Below are positions 47,704 to 59,680 of a stretch of 64,000 nucleotides of DNA, in pieces; positions within the stretch are counted from its first letter, which is position 1, and each line of letters starts with the position of its first letter. The translations under genes were made by a program, and so were the position numbers. Origin of the DNA: Pogostemon cablin (Eukaryota; Streptophyta; Magnoliopsida; Lamiales; Lamiaceae); contig CM042966.1 of assembly GCA_023678885.1 (NCBI GenBank), positions 26,674,028 through 26,738,027 of the forward strand, given 5' to 3'. Under the pieces are notes generated by a model. The model was not told the origin of the DNA and made no database searches. It worked only from the letters and a program-made list of their open reading frames with translations.

Positions 47704-47910
47704 GATATTAAGAAAGAAGTTGATGATGCTATTGATCAAGCTAAGGTCCGAAATGCCAATACTAAATGATGTTTTTAGATCGTTAAACAGGAATATATGA
47801 ACTTTGGTTTGAATCACACAACTTATTTAAATATGCTTTAGCAGGAGAGCCCCATGCCTGATCCTTCAGAGCTTTACAAAAAATTATACGTTAAAGGCTA
47901 CAGAGTTGAG
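47704..47910 (+). pseudogene. Pyruvate dehydrogenase E1-alpha, two C-terminal exons (fragment)
   Basis: Exon A (47704-47745) reads DIKKEVDDAIDQAK between CCAG and GTCCGA. Exon B (47845-47910) reads ESPMPDPSELYKKLYVKGYR then VE between GCAG and GTACAG. The joined frame matches the C-terminal region of mitochondrial PDH E1-alpha (KKEVDDAIAKAKESPMPDP type). The expected last few residues and stop are missing, and the upstream exons are absent apart from the isolated exon at 28620. It abuts the end of the truncated M1AP-like copy with only about 50 bp between. It is a non-functional fragment with introns kept. Confidence 0.85.
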
Positions 47911-48481
47911 GTACAGTTGTTTCTCATATTCATTTATTATTTAGTCTCAATTTACTTTAGAACATAATTTCTCTCAGCTCAGCATGGGACAAGTACTTTA
48001 GACAGAGCATCACACAGAATCTAATAGTTCTTTACTCCTATATATTGATCTCACCATGGGAAAGATATTCATCATATGACCTTAAAATGTTTGACTATAA
48101 TCTTTCCTTGGCATGGTGAAACAGATTTGGTAATATACATCCTCCTTGGAAGGAACTTATACCAGATTGAAAACATATTGCCTTGAGATCTGTTTCCAGA
48201 CTCATTCAATTACAAAACCATGATCAGAAAACAGTACTGTCAAACTTCACTCACTACATTGGTTTCAAAAGTTTGACCAACTACCCAGGTCAAATTAACT
48301 TAGTAACTAGTCTCTCCAGGGAGAAACAATGAAATATCAAAGTAAAAGAAATGTGGTCAATTCTTTAAAGAATTCTTTCAACAACAACAACAATTGTTAT
48401 TACATGTAAACATATATTACATTCAAATCAAAACATCAAGATTCTATGCATTAATCTATGAAACAAATTCTATACATTAAT
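47911..48481. other. Spacer between PDH fragment and RNase H-like gene
   Basis: Apart from the Helitron-type terminus at 48272-48310, no gene is visible. A 23-bp string with ATTAATCTATGAAACA occurs twice at about 48450-48489, at the 3' end of the RNase H-like gene. Confidence 0.5.
48272..48310 (+). mobile_element. Helitron-type 3' terminus
   Basis: TTTGACC (48272-48278) and GGTCAAA (48288-48294) form a 7-bp stem with a 9-base loop. Twelve bases later comes CTAG (48307-48310), followed by T. This is the standard arrangement of a Helitron 3' end on the plus strand. Upstream lie the PDH E1-alpha exons and the truncated M1AP-like copy, which would be its captured cargo. The matching TC 5' end was not identified with confidence, so chance occurrence is possible. 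Confidence 0.45.
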
Positions 48482-49114
48482 CTATGAAACAGTCCTAGCA
48501 GCATAAGTTGCAGTAGATGTATTCCAGTAATTTGATTGGGTTCTTGGAGTTGCAACCCCATAAACATCTCCCAACATAATCATCAACAATTCATATGGCA
48601 ATTGAGATGATTGATCCAGACGACACTCCTCCCCATCCTTCTTCATCAACTTTGACAAGAAATCCGCAGCACGATTGCACTCTCTGTACACGAATGTGAA
48701 TTGTACATCCTCAAACCAACCACACTCCTCTAGTATACTCCTGTATATCTCTTCGCATCCAATCGTACAGAATCCTCCTTTGTACCCTCCTTCTATAATA
48801 AACGAGATAGCCCACTTGGAGTCTGATTGCACCTGCACACGCGTCAACCCCAACTTCCGGGCGAGTCGCAAACCGTCTCGAATCGCCATCATCTCAATCA
48901 ACATCACCACAGTAGGGTAGTCCACGTGCTCTCCTTCCCGAACATGATCGGTACTCATTCGGAAACACTTGGCCACAGCCTCCAACAATTCGCCTTCCGC
49001 TGTTCTAAGGACGATGCCGTAGCCTGCCATGCCGTCCCACTTACGGTAGGAGCCGTCGCAGTTTATGGCGGCGTAATCGTAGGATGGATGCGGCCATCGC
49101 AGTAGAAGAGCCAT
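48482..49114 (-). CDS. RNase H-like domain protein
   Basis: This is a 210-residue intronless ORF with a plant reverse-transcriptase-type RNase H fold (RVT_3-like). Visible catalytic-site motifs are INCDGSYRKWDGMAGYGIVL (first Asp), MLIEMMAIRDGLRLARKLGL (Glu), VQVQSDSKWAI (second Asp) and RECNRAADFLSKL (final Asp in the N..AD motif). All four acidic positions are present, so activity is possible. Such stand-alone proteins derive from the RNase H domain of non-LTR retroelements and are numerous in plants; their cellular roles are mostly unknown. The C-terminal 50 residues have no motif. The start at 49114 is the first ATG and leaves only 11 residues before the fold. A minisatellite lies 40 bp upstream. 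It could be a domesticated gene or a retroelement remnant without reverse transcriptase. Confidence 0.75.
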   Translation of the reverse strand: MALLLRWPHPSYDYAAINCDGSYRKWDGMAGYGIVLRTAEGELLEAVAKCFRMSTDHVREGEHVDYPTVVMLIEMMAIRDGLRLARKLGLTRVQVQSDSKWAISFIIEGGYKGGFCTIGCEEIYRSILEECGWFEDVQFTFVYRECNRAADFLSKLMKKDGEECRLDQSSQLPYELLMIMLGDVYGVATPRTQSNYWNTSTATYAARTVS

Positions 49115-49151
49115 GATGGGTGATGTACGCTACTTGCTACTTGCTAGGATG

Positions 49152-49259
49152 GAATGAATAGAAAGCGAAAGCCAGAAGGTAATGAAATGAAAGCGAAAGC
49201 GGGAAGGTAATGAAATGAAAGCGAAAGCGAGAAGGTAATGAAATGAAAGCGAGAAGGTT
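49152..49259. repeat. 28-bp minisatellite upstream of the RNase H-like gene
   Basis: About four units of AATGAAATGAAAGCGAAAGC followed by GAGAAGGT lie 40-145 bp before the ATG at 49114, in the promoter or 5' UTR of that gene. On the gene strand the array is CT-rich, with regularly spaced GCTTTCGCTTTCATTTC units, and could influence transcription or leader structure. Confidence 0.9.
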
Positions 49260-49356
49260 GCTACGAGAATTTTTTTTTTTTTTATATATGTTTTATAATT
49301 TCTTGATCCTAGGTAACATGTAATTTAAATAACGTCCAACGGCTTTATGACGTTAT

Positions 49357-49620
49357 TTGATCGGTTATTTTGGTAAGAGTGGAAATCGGGGAAGTGTGAT
49401 CAGGTGTGATAATTGTGATTATTACAGAGATGAATTGCAGAGTGAACTTAACCCTAAGTTAAATTATTTGATCAGGTGTGATAATTGTGATTACAGGGAT
49501 GAATTGCAGAGTGAGCTTAACCCTAAGTTGAATTTCAAATTTAGACCGGCTTTGATTCGTGGATGGATTGTGAACTTTTCGGAGCGGGTTATAGAATCCG
49601 TAAAAGCTTTTAGTTTTTGA
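49357..49620 (+). repeat. 72-bp direct repeat within a small ORF
   Basis: GATCAGGTGTGATAATTGTG starts at 49398 and again at 49470, the two units being alike for about 69 bp with a 3-base difference. The surrounding 87-codon ORF reads the repeated RCDNCDYRDELQSELNPKLN in frame twice, then FKFRPALIRGWIVNFSE. Because the repeat keeps the frame and the tail looks coding-like, a small gene or a captured exon is conceivable. I do not recognise it. Confidence 0.6.
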
Positions 49621-52600
49621 AACCATTCCAATCCAAAGCAGATAAATCGTACACATTTAAAATGACAAATACAGTATTCACGTGTAAATCCCCATTTATT
49701 GATTATTTCTAATTAATATAAAATTATTATTCTTTAAAAAATAAACTATTATTTTTTTAATAAAATAGTTCTGTACCATTATAGATTTCATGTTACACTT
49801 AGTAAATGAGACTCATACACAATAATTAATATGTCTTTATGAGATTTCATATAACAACACTTATATAACTACTACTATATATTAAAATATTATATATTCT
49901 AATCTCACTGCACATTAAAAATTATATTATGTAATTTTTGTAAATGTAACAATATCTATGGGCCTCCGTTCCGCTTTATTGCTTACATTTGATTTTTACA
50001 CATAAATTAAGAAATATAATATTTTAACATGACTTAGGGTTAAGGTAACAAGTAATTTAAATAACACTTTATGACTGATCAAATATTTTTGCGAAATCTG
50101 ATCGAAATATTCTTATAGTTGATTAATAATAGTGGGCAAATAGCTTTCAAACTATTTATTTACCATAAATAAAACGATCAAGAAAATAAAATTAATAACG
50201 TAACGAATAATTTAAATAACCAACAGCTTTATGACTTTCAAGTATCTTTTGCCAAATAGATATGATCGAGATATTTCAAGAACCAACGGCATAAAAATTC
50301 TTTTGTTTGACTCGATATAATTAATTAATAACTACTTCTATGGTCGTACTACTATCTTATTCATCTAAAAAACATACTATCTTATTATTTTCCTTATTTA
50401 GTATATTTTGCCAAATAGAATATGATCGAGATATTTCAAGAACCAACGGCATAAAAATTCTTCTATTTGACTCGATATAATTAATTAATAACTACTTCTA
50501 TTAATTGTCGAACATAATATCTTATTCATTCATCTAAAAAAAACTATCTTATTATTTTCCTTATTTATTCATGCTCTTTGATGTCTGATCTGAGCTCAAG
50601 CTCGTTATAAAAGAATTATCAAGTTCAAGCTCTAACAAAAACTATTTGTTAAGATTCATTTATGTTTGCGAACACATTTGATAAAATGTTCGTGAGCACT
50701 TTTTTACAAACATATAAATATTTACGTATGTAAATACATAATATTATTCATAAATATTAAACAATAAAAAAAGTCAACAATAAATAGTAATATAATTTAA
50801 AATGATATAAATATAAATATTTGAATAATTACTTAAATTATTATCATATTTTATTATGAATAATAATAAATTAATAAATTATTGTATTAATCAAGCTCTT
50901 GACAAGCTTGCTTATGAACACGCTAACAAATAATAAACGAGTCTATTCACAAGCTTTTAACAAATTAAAAAGTTATCAAATGCTCAAGCTCTATTCGTTT
51001 ATATTAAAAAGAACTTAAAAGTTTTCATTTGACTAATAAAAATTGCATATAAACGAACTCTTATAGAGTTGCGAGCCTTTTGTAGACGCTCTGTTCAATA
51101 TAATTTTATAAACCATAATAAAATATTAAATTTATCCATCATATATTCAAGCATATAAAATGATCAAGATTATGTTCAACAATTCTTCAATATAAAATAC
51201 TAAACATTAGAAAAATTATAAAATTAGAGAATGATATTTTCCGTCATATCCCTATAAATGTTGTTTAATCCTTTGGCATATTCAAATTGTTTTCCCTAAC
51301 AAATCACTTTAAATCTGCTACAGCAGCAACAAAAATCAAACAAATACCAAATGGATTTTTATTTAAAATTGTTACAAGCATATCAATTATATTTAATAAT
51401 AGGGAACGAACTATTCCTTATGATGATAATGAAACAAATATACAAGTACACAATAAATCTTTAATGGAATACAATAAGAATTAAATTCCTCATGACTTTG
51501 ACAACTATGATGGGTGCTATATCCGGCTAAAAATATGGGCTAAGACCCAATTGACGACACAAGTTACAAGGGAGTCCATAGGTTATAATTTAGCAAGCTA
51601 CACATAAGGACGGTTAAATGATCACCTTAGGTCATAAATTCAACAAGCTTGCTAAATATAAGGATTGTTAAATGATTATCTCATCTGAAACCTTAAGTTG
51701 ATAGAAAGATAAATCGTTTCACATTTAATCAAATTATTCTAATAATGACCAAGGATAAGATAGGTCCATCACCAAATCGACAGGCAACAAAGGTCTAAAA
51801 GTCAATAAATATAAAGTCCAGTCTCTTTTGATTATAAGACCGACTTAATATAAGCTCGGCATCTATCATCAATTGAGCCGACCTTAAATAGACTCAGCTA
51901 GGCTGAGAATAAATTCTGCTAACTCTTTAGAAGTTGGTGCATCAAGAGCATAACATTGATGAACATATTTGGAATGAATATGAGCACATCACTCTCATAA
52001 TCTCTGACAAAGGGATATATACAAAAGACATGAATGAACCATCAACCAATAAAAATTCTCTTTATCTTAGAGGACTACTCACATAACAACCTTTTACAGA
52101 GTTGGTCCCCCATAATTGACAGATTTGATTCCTCAAGAAGACATGATCTTATCTCATTGGCGTAATGCATGTGCCAAGTATAAGAGCATAAAGAACATAT
52201 AAATAGTCATCTTTATACATTTGTAACCTAATTTTTCCTTCATCTTTTACACTTGTGATAGAGGATTGTAAGGGTGATGGTGTAAACAAAATCCAGATGA
52301 ATAAAAAAAAATAAGAAAAGTGAACTCCTATCTTACATTCAACCTATTTTGTTTTTTAGGTTCTTTGTTCTTATCCAACAATCTTAGCTACTCCAAATGC
52401 ATCTGTAATTATCATCTAACAAGAATGACCATCAACAACACCCTACCCACAATATTTAACTCAAGCGTCAAACTCACCAATTTTACAATCATAAACAACA
52501 TTAAAATCTATTATAGTCACGCGTAAAAAGAAAAAAAAAACATAAAATTTAACTCTAAACGAAAAGAATATATTATGAATTATAAGGATAAAATTATAAT

Positions 52601-53339
52601 TATATCAAAAGAATATGTCATAACTTACTAGAATTAAATAGGGTTAATAGCAAAAAAAATCGAACATTTACTTTTATTGCAAATAAATCCCAACTTTTGA
52701 GAAATTGCAAAAAAAAACATAGATATTTAAGTTTCGTATAAAACGCACCCAATGGGCAGGAGAAGGTTGTCCGACGTCCGACGTGGTGTTGACCTTTGCC
52801 ACGTCAGATTTGAGTTTATTGCAAAAAAAACCCCAACCTTTACTTAAATTGCGATTTAATCCCAACCTTTGAGATTTTGCTAAAAAAGACCATCAAATTT
52901 TTTATTTTTTTTAAATTGCATCCATTATATTTTATATTTAAAATTTAAATTCCAAAATTATGAACACAGCTCGAATACAAGAGAAGCAACTATACCGGCA
53001 GGAACAATGGGATAATAATTATTAAATAAAATAATAAATTTATTGTAGTTTTTAAAATATTTTATATTTAAAATTTAAATTCTAAATAATTATTAAATAA
53101 AATAATAAATTTATTTTAGTTTTTAAAATATTTTATACATTATAAAATTTTTATAATTTATATAATTAAAGTATTCTTGAAATGGTGACATTTCGGTGAG
53201 ACGGAGGAAGTACTTTAGTTATTTTTTAACGATACCAATCATGATGAAAATAATTTTTAATCATTCAATTCCTATTACCATTCCATTAATAAGTTCATTC
53301 CATTCTGTTATTATTTTATTCAATTATATCAATCTAACC
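49621..53339. other. AT-rich, repeat-bearing intergenic DNA
   Basis: No gene is recognised. Contents: a tandem pair of units of about 160 bp at 50251-50577 (each with GATCGAGATATTTCAAGAAC and CCAACGGCATAAAAATTC); a GCTCAAGCTC / TTGACAAGCTTGC-rich repeat at 50590-51080; a possible LTR-like stretch at about 51510-52290 with an ATATAAATAGTC promoter-like string at 52197; and a stretch at 52640-52880 with repeated GCAAAAAAAACCCCAACCTT-type motifs typical of Mutator-type ends. Small ORFs (51287, 52320) lack recognisable features. Confidence 0.5.
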
Positions 53340-53644
53340 TTTTGTACATGCACAATAAATCAACTCTTATATTAATGTGCAATAAATGAGTATTATTGTT
53401 AAAATTTTAATTGACACGAGTGAGAGAGGGAGAAAAAAAAAAAAATAGAAGAAGAATGTTGTTAATTTATAAACCTAAAACAAAAGGCAAATGAAGAAAC
53501 AAAGGAATTTACTTCCTAGGCGCCAAAACTTGAGACCAGTAGTATTTAAATTCGAAAACTGGCAGAAGCTCACTCATACATTTTCTTCGTATAGGAGAGA
53601 TTTCACAGAGAGAAACGGAAGAGAGGAAGAAACTGAGTCCAAGT

Positions 53645-56600
53645 ATGGTATTGCTTTGCTTCGTATTGGATTTGCGGACTTTATCGCCTTCAGTTCTTCG
53701 AGATGTGAAGCAGGTATACTATACACCCCTCTCCCCTTATCTACGTACGCAGATCAATCAATTTTTGAGATTGCCTTCTGAATAATTTATGCCCTCGATG
53801 TTTTTTATTTTATTTTATTTTATCGTGTATTCCGATCAATCGGAAATTTAAAGAAATTAAAAATAAATTATTAATTACATTTGGCTTATTCTTAATTTTG
53901 TCTACTGTGACAGTCAATATTGCAGCTTGCAAATTACTATGCAGTTTCACGTCCGAAGATTTATAGTAGTGTTGATGGAACTCAATCGAATTTGAGACCT
54001 CTGCTCGATCGCATTGGGCTTTTCTATGTTCAGCGAAATCGAATTGACAGTTCTGATGAGGCATGTTTGCTCTACAATTTGTTAATCCCATTTATAAACC
54101 TATTTTAAAGTATAGGATGTGTTTTTTGTTCCCTGAACTGAATGAACATTTACCTTTTGGTGTTTAATTGTTCAATGCAAGTATTGTTTTCTCTTGTGCT
54201 TTAGATTTTAGTTAAAAGATAATTTGGGTTGAGTGTTGACATGTTGTGGATACGTAGGGTGCATCCATCTGAGGAATGAAAAATTCAATTCGGGCCTAGA
54301 AACATAGGAATGCTTTGACAAAGCATCGTTGGTGAATCAAACAGGATTTTATCTTGAATTAAATGAGAATTATTGAGATAGGATGAGATGCTCCACACTA
54401 TCTTTGAACTTCATGATTGTCTTCTAGTGTCTTGTTGTCAGCCTTTGGATTATATAAAGATTTTTGTATGTGCTAAACTCCATTTTAGGATGTGGATGGT
54501 GTTGATTCATGATATAATTAAAATGTTTTATTTCTATGATCTGTAATTTGTTACTTCTTAAACTTGAGTTCAAATAAATAATTGACTGAGAAGTTACAAA
54601 ATGGGAACTTGTCATCAGCTGAAGATTGCATATCCCCATGGGAACTTCGATCTACGTGACCTTCACCATGCTGTGAACTATATACCTTCTGATGCTTTCT
54701 CTCCTGAATCCAATGATTCCGAGGCCCTGTGCAAGGGTAACATTGTTTGTTTGCTTGCCTGAGTTCTTTTAATCATCTTATGATAATAAGCACAGGAACT
54801 ACATGTTTGGAAAAAGCGATTAAATTTAACTTTAGTTGTAATCATTCAATTAATTTACTCTCATTTATGCCTCAGACATGAAGTTGGCTGATGTACTGAG
54901 TGATGATACCATATACACTTGGGGAGGCCACGAGAAAAATGTAGCAAGGAAAGTGATTTGGATAAGTTCCTGTCTTGTTGGTTTCTTGGATTCTGTGACA
55001 GTGAAGGCATTGACGGTGAGACTATCTTCACCTGCCTCTCAAGACACCAATGCTACTTTTCATTTTTCATTAGTGCAGAGTATAACGATTCTGGTGAATG
55101 TCTTGTCAGGATGCAGCTGGCAAATTTGTTTTGGTAGAACTCATTTTGTTGGAGCGAAAAGATAGTTGGCTTGGTGATATCACTGACAATGTCAACCAAT
55201 TTGTAGAGCAGATTGGTTCCCTAAATTACTGCTCATTGGAGACATGTGTTCCAGGTTGAGCATGGCTATTATGTATGACAGTTCTAAGTCATAACCAAAG
55301 TTATAAATGATAGATTTTGTTTTTAGTTTCCTATTACTGCAGATTAAAAGTACTATAATTCAGGCATATAAATTTCTGATATATCAAGTTTTCTGCAATA
55401 AGATTGCCATAGTTATCAAATTGCTGTTACCCCAGATCTTTATTCATGCAGTGACAATGTTATTAGTTTTATTGCTGTCAATTTTACCTCAATTGCTACG
55501 TACCTCTGCTCATCATAAATTTGCATATTGCTTGAAAAGTAATTATTTTCTCAAATAAGGAGGAAGGAAACAAATTTCTAGTTTACCTGCCAGATCTTCA
55601 CCAATATCCTGAGATTTGTGTTTATGGTGAGTCTATAACCAACTAGCCATAGAAAAAAGAATTTTTTCTGGTTATTTTTGAGTCAGCTCAGGTAGAGTAT
55701 ACTGCGTGTGTGACTGACAGGAGACGAATGCTATTTGCAAGAGCCATCTTTTAATTGTCTCAAAACTAAAAAAAAAGGTAGTCTAAGAAATCAGTTATAT
55801 TAATAATCTAATTTGGTGTTTATTTAAATTTAATTCAGATAGCCAGGTACTCCATGGTCTCGTCAAAAGATGGTTTCAGGAACTGATGTACGATAGAGAA
55901 CCATTACAAGCTCTTTTTGTCTTCAAAATCAATTTAACAAGCACCATGAACCAGATATCCTGCAACTTGTGCACATCTTTCATTCCCATAGTTGATAAGT
56001 TCAATATTTGTCAGGTATGCAACACATCTCATCAAGACAAAATATGTGGCAGTGGCATGCAAGCTTTCTAGTACTTTAGGCAATTTCCCATAGTTGATCC
56101 TCATATCATGTACATTGACATAGCATACATATTCTTAATTGCTAATTAGTTATGAGCCCACATATAAGCTGAAAAATGAAGCTATCTAAACATGTTGTGG
56201 TTTATTTATATTTGGTCATGACAATATTCTTTTATGACTTCAGCAGCTGTTTCAGCTGCTGTTTCTAAAAATTATAAAATTCATATGCTGAAGTTTATTA
56301 CTGTTATTGTCATATTGGGACCGCTTATAATCATACTCTGCAAAGTAATGTTTTTAAAGCTATTATCTGCTTTTGGAAGTAATAAACTTGGCGTAAAGTG
56401 CTGATCTTGGAATCCTAAATTTAAAATGCTTTGAAGAATTTGGCATTTTGGGCATCTCTAATCTTCTTTTTTTGACACCCTGATAAAAATAAAAATAAAA
56501 TGAACTTATCCTTGATGTGGCGTTAATTCAAACTGGTAATGCATGAAGACTGGTAAATTCATTTAATCTTTTGAGATATGAATTCTGTGTACCATGATTG

Positions 56601-59600
56601 ATACATTTGTCTATTGAATGAAAAATCATATTTTGTGCCCACATGAAATCAGCAGCATCATTTATCTTTTATTTAAACAGACATGTGGATGTCATGGAAT
56701 TCCACTGGACCACTTAAATGAGAATAAGATCAAAAGATCTTCTACTTGTCCAGTATCTGATGAGAATCTTGGAGCTATGGATATAATAGAGAACTCTGTC
56801 ATGGTCGGTGAACAAACAATACTATATTTGCCTTCTTTCTGGAGCAGCCCAAAGCTGAAGCAAGTTTCATCTCCTATCGACTTCAATGTCATTCAGAGGA
56901 CAGACTTAACATCACTGAGCGAAGGTACATCTCTGATAGAAGGTCCATCTTTAATGTGAAGGAATTTATGTTGTGCTATAAAGTCCCAGATTCTTTTCAA
57001 GAATTAAAGATTAGATCCACCATTTTAAATCTTAAAATACCAATAACATGCAGGTTATTATCATATTACTTCCATTTCAATTAGCATGTTTTAAACCTAG
57101 GAAAGTAGCAACAAATAATGCAATATTTAAATATTCCAGTTCTAATTCTGTTTATGTGGTTTTGACAGGGTTGATAATGGGTGCTACCTACTTTGTTACT
57201 CCAACTACTTACAATTCTGACGTCAACAACAAGTTGGAGCTAAACTGTAAACGTATGTGCAGTTCGTTCAATCTTAGCTCAGTATTATAATCTTCACTAT
57301 TGTAGTGATTGTTCCGACTTTTCCTCATAAGCTTGCCACTGATTTCATATCTCAATCTTATTTTGATTGCAGTGTTTCAAGTGGTATGCAGAGTTTTAAA
57401 TTCTCTCGATCAAGGTCTGGTTTGCTCTTCCACTTTTAACGTTGAGACTGGAACTGAGACTTCATTTCCGTGCTATTATATTCTTTTACCTTCAGACAGT
57501 GAACTGATGCTTCTCAGGGTAATGACTTTGTACCTTTCTCCACTACTAACTGCAGCCTCTCTAAATGTCTTAAAATGTGGACCTCTCCCACCTTAACTAA
57601 CAGCTCTGCTTTTAACTGAACTCTTTGTTATCTTCTTCTACTCGGAAGCCTAATTTTTTATGGCAAAGTTTATACATCCAGGTGTATTTATTCCCTTGTG
57701 TTTCATCTATTTAACTTTATAGGGTTTAAACTTTACCCTTAGGTTTTAATGTTAAATTTTAGGACTTTAATGTGTTTTCAAGTTTATATCTCTTTCGGTT
57801 CCTTTATACTTGTTTACCTTTGGGAGTTCAAGCTTTGCTCAATTCTCCTTAAGGTTTATTGTCTTTTCAAGTTTAAATCTTTCAAAATATTTCCAGTTGA
57901 ATGTATGCGTTCACCCATTGTATACAAGGCTAATTCAATTTTTTAAATTGAATTCAATTTTGAACTCCCTGGAACTATTTAGAACCAGAATCTCCCTCTC
58001 AGTTTTTATCTACTGCCAATTAATAAATTTTCCAATTGTGTAAATTTTCAGAGGCTCTCTGCATCGGAGGAGTTTTTGCCTACCCCTGTCGTTAACTCTG
58101 CTGCAGCTGAAGAGATCGAAGATGCGGTTCAAGCCTCTTTGCTAAAGGTTGAATCTGCTCATTTTCTTTATTCACTTGGATTGCTCTTTTTAACATATTC
58201 AGAAGCTATATGTCTGTAATAAGGTTATACAAGATAAACCACGAAGGTGTTTTGAATTGATCAAGAAACCTTAACTTAAAGTCGACCTGATGATGACTAT
58301 TCTTGCTTAATTTTTGCATGTATTCATGACAAGTAAATAAACATAAAATCAAACTGCTCCTCTTCTGAAGTAATATTAGTTGTTTGTCCCATACACTTGC
58401 TCCTACAGGCATTACATGATAGTTTGTTGTGAAATCTGAATTGTTGAGTGATATAATAATATTCAGATAATTTTTTCCAGGTGGAGTTAAGTGACTACAA
58501 TCCAGTCCAACATGAGAGAGGATTCCATAAAAAACTGAACACTCTTGTTAAAGAGAGTCTGAAGTTTAGGTATTTATCTTTTCTCACATCACAATCAATT
58601 AATTAAAGTGCCTATGTTTTATGATTACGTATCTAGCCTCTAATTTCCAACTAGCTTCTCAAAATAGAGGGATTTAATCCATCCCCCTTTTATTGCATTG
58701 ACGCATTATAGGCACGTCTAAAAGGAAAAAAATATAGCTGATAATGTTGATATGAAAACTTGCAAGAGATTGTGTGATCATGTTTATAATCATATTATCT
58801 AGTCAGTGGTTGCTAAAGTATCCATAAATCCAAGTGATGAATTCAGTACTCACTAAGAGTTGGCAATTACACACACACACACACACAATTAAGATTTCAT
58901 TATCATTCAAATCCATTTTGTATCTTCTGATTTCCGCATAGAGAATGCTATTATTTTGGTGATGAAAGACTTCATAGCTGAACTGAAATCACAATACAAT
59001 TCACAGTAATTTTGCTTTCAGAAACTTAAGAAATTTCTAATTCATAACCTCTGATCCAATTTTTCTGTTTGTTTTGGTTTAATCCACATAGATGGAAGTA
59101 GTATGATAATTAATCTTTTCATGGATCTTTCAACGTTATCAGCATTCTTTAACATAACTATGGCAGGGCAATACATCCTAAAAGCAAAGAAGGAATCTCA
59201 GAGACAGTGTCAGATTCGGGCGTGCATAATTCCGAGATTGACGTTCAAACATCAGCCTCAGTTGCTGCCAAAACTGTCCTAGGAGATGAACCACCACCAT
59301 ACGACACTGAACTAGGAGAAAACAAAACTGGTCCTTCTCTTACAGAAGAATGGGAACAACTCATTGTCACCAAACTCGAAGAGGTACATTCCCCGGCTTG
59401 TGTTTCCAATGCAAGGGTCGATCAACTGCTCGTATCACCATCCCAAATTACCAAGCAACTGGATGAGAAAACCTCAAGAATCCTGGAGAGATTGGAAGTC
59501 CCTAAACAGCTAAAAAGAAAAGCAGTTTCACCTTCAGTCTCATGCAGTTTTCCTGCTGATGTGTGTGGGCCTGTGAAGAAACCTCTGATACCGTATAAGA

Positions 59601-59680
59601 CCAATGACGGCCCAGATCAAGGCCCAATACCAAGCCAACCAATAAAGCCCACCTTCCAGAGGCTAAAAAGGAAGAAATAG
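53645..59680 (+). CDS. M1AP-like conserved protein, 13 exons (reconstructed)
   Basis: A single open frame runs through exons 53645-53713, 53914-54060, 54619-54736, 54876-55015, 55110-55254, 55594-55626, 55839-56014, 56681-56924, 57169-57252, 57373-57518, 58052-58147, 58481-58569 and 59167-59680 (666 aa). Exon 6 could instead start at 55567 (675 aa). All introns are GT-AG except intron 2, which is GC-AG. The N-terminus VLLCFVLDLRTLSPSVLRDV resembles a vWA-type beta-helix start. The centre has two cysteine pairs, ISCNLC and CQTCGCHG, probably binding metal. Later come LPSFWSSPKLKQ, SLSEGLIMGATYFVTPTTY, YYILLPSDSELMLLRRL and DYNPVQHERGFHKKLNTL. The tail is basic (LKRKK at the stop). The order of the later motifs resembles vertebrate meiosis 1 arrest protein (M1AP), so a meiotic role is possible, but this is recalled similarity, not a search. 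A 5' fragment copy lies at 45795. Confidence 0.7.

Noticed and set aside
55557..55593. Longer exon 6 of the M1AP-like gene starting at 55567
   Set aside because: Not excluded; it keeps the frame (GNKFLVYLPD). The later acceptor CTGCCAG at 55593 has a better pyrimidine context, so it was used for the model.
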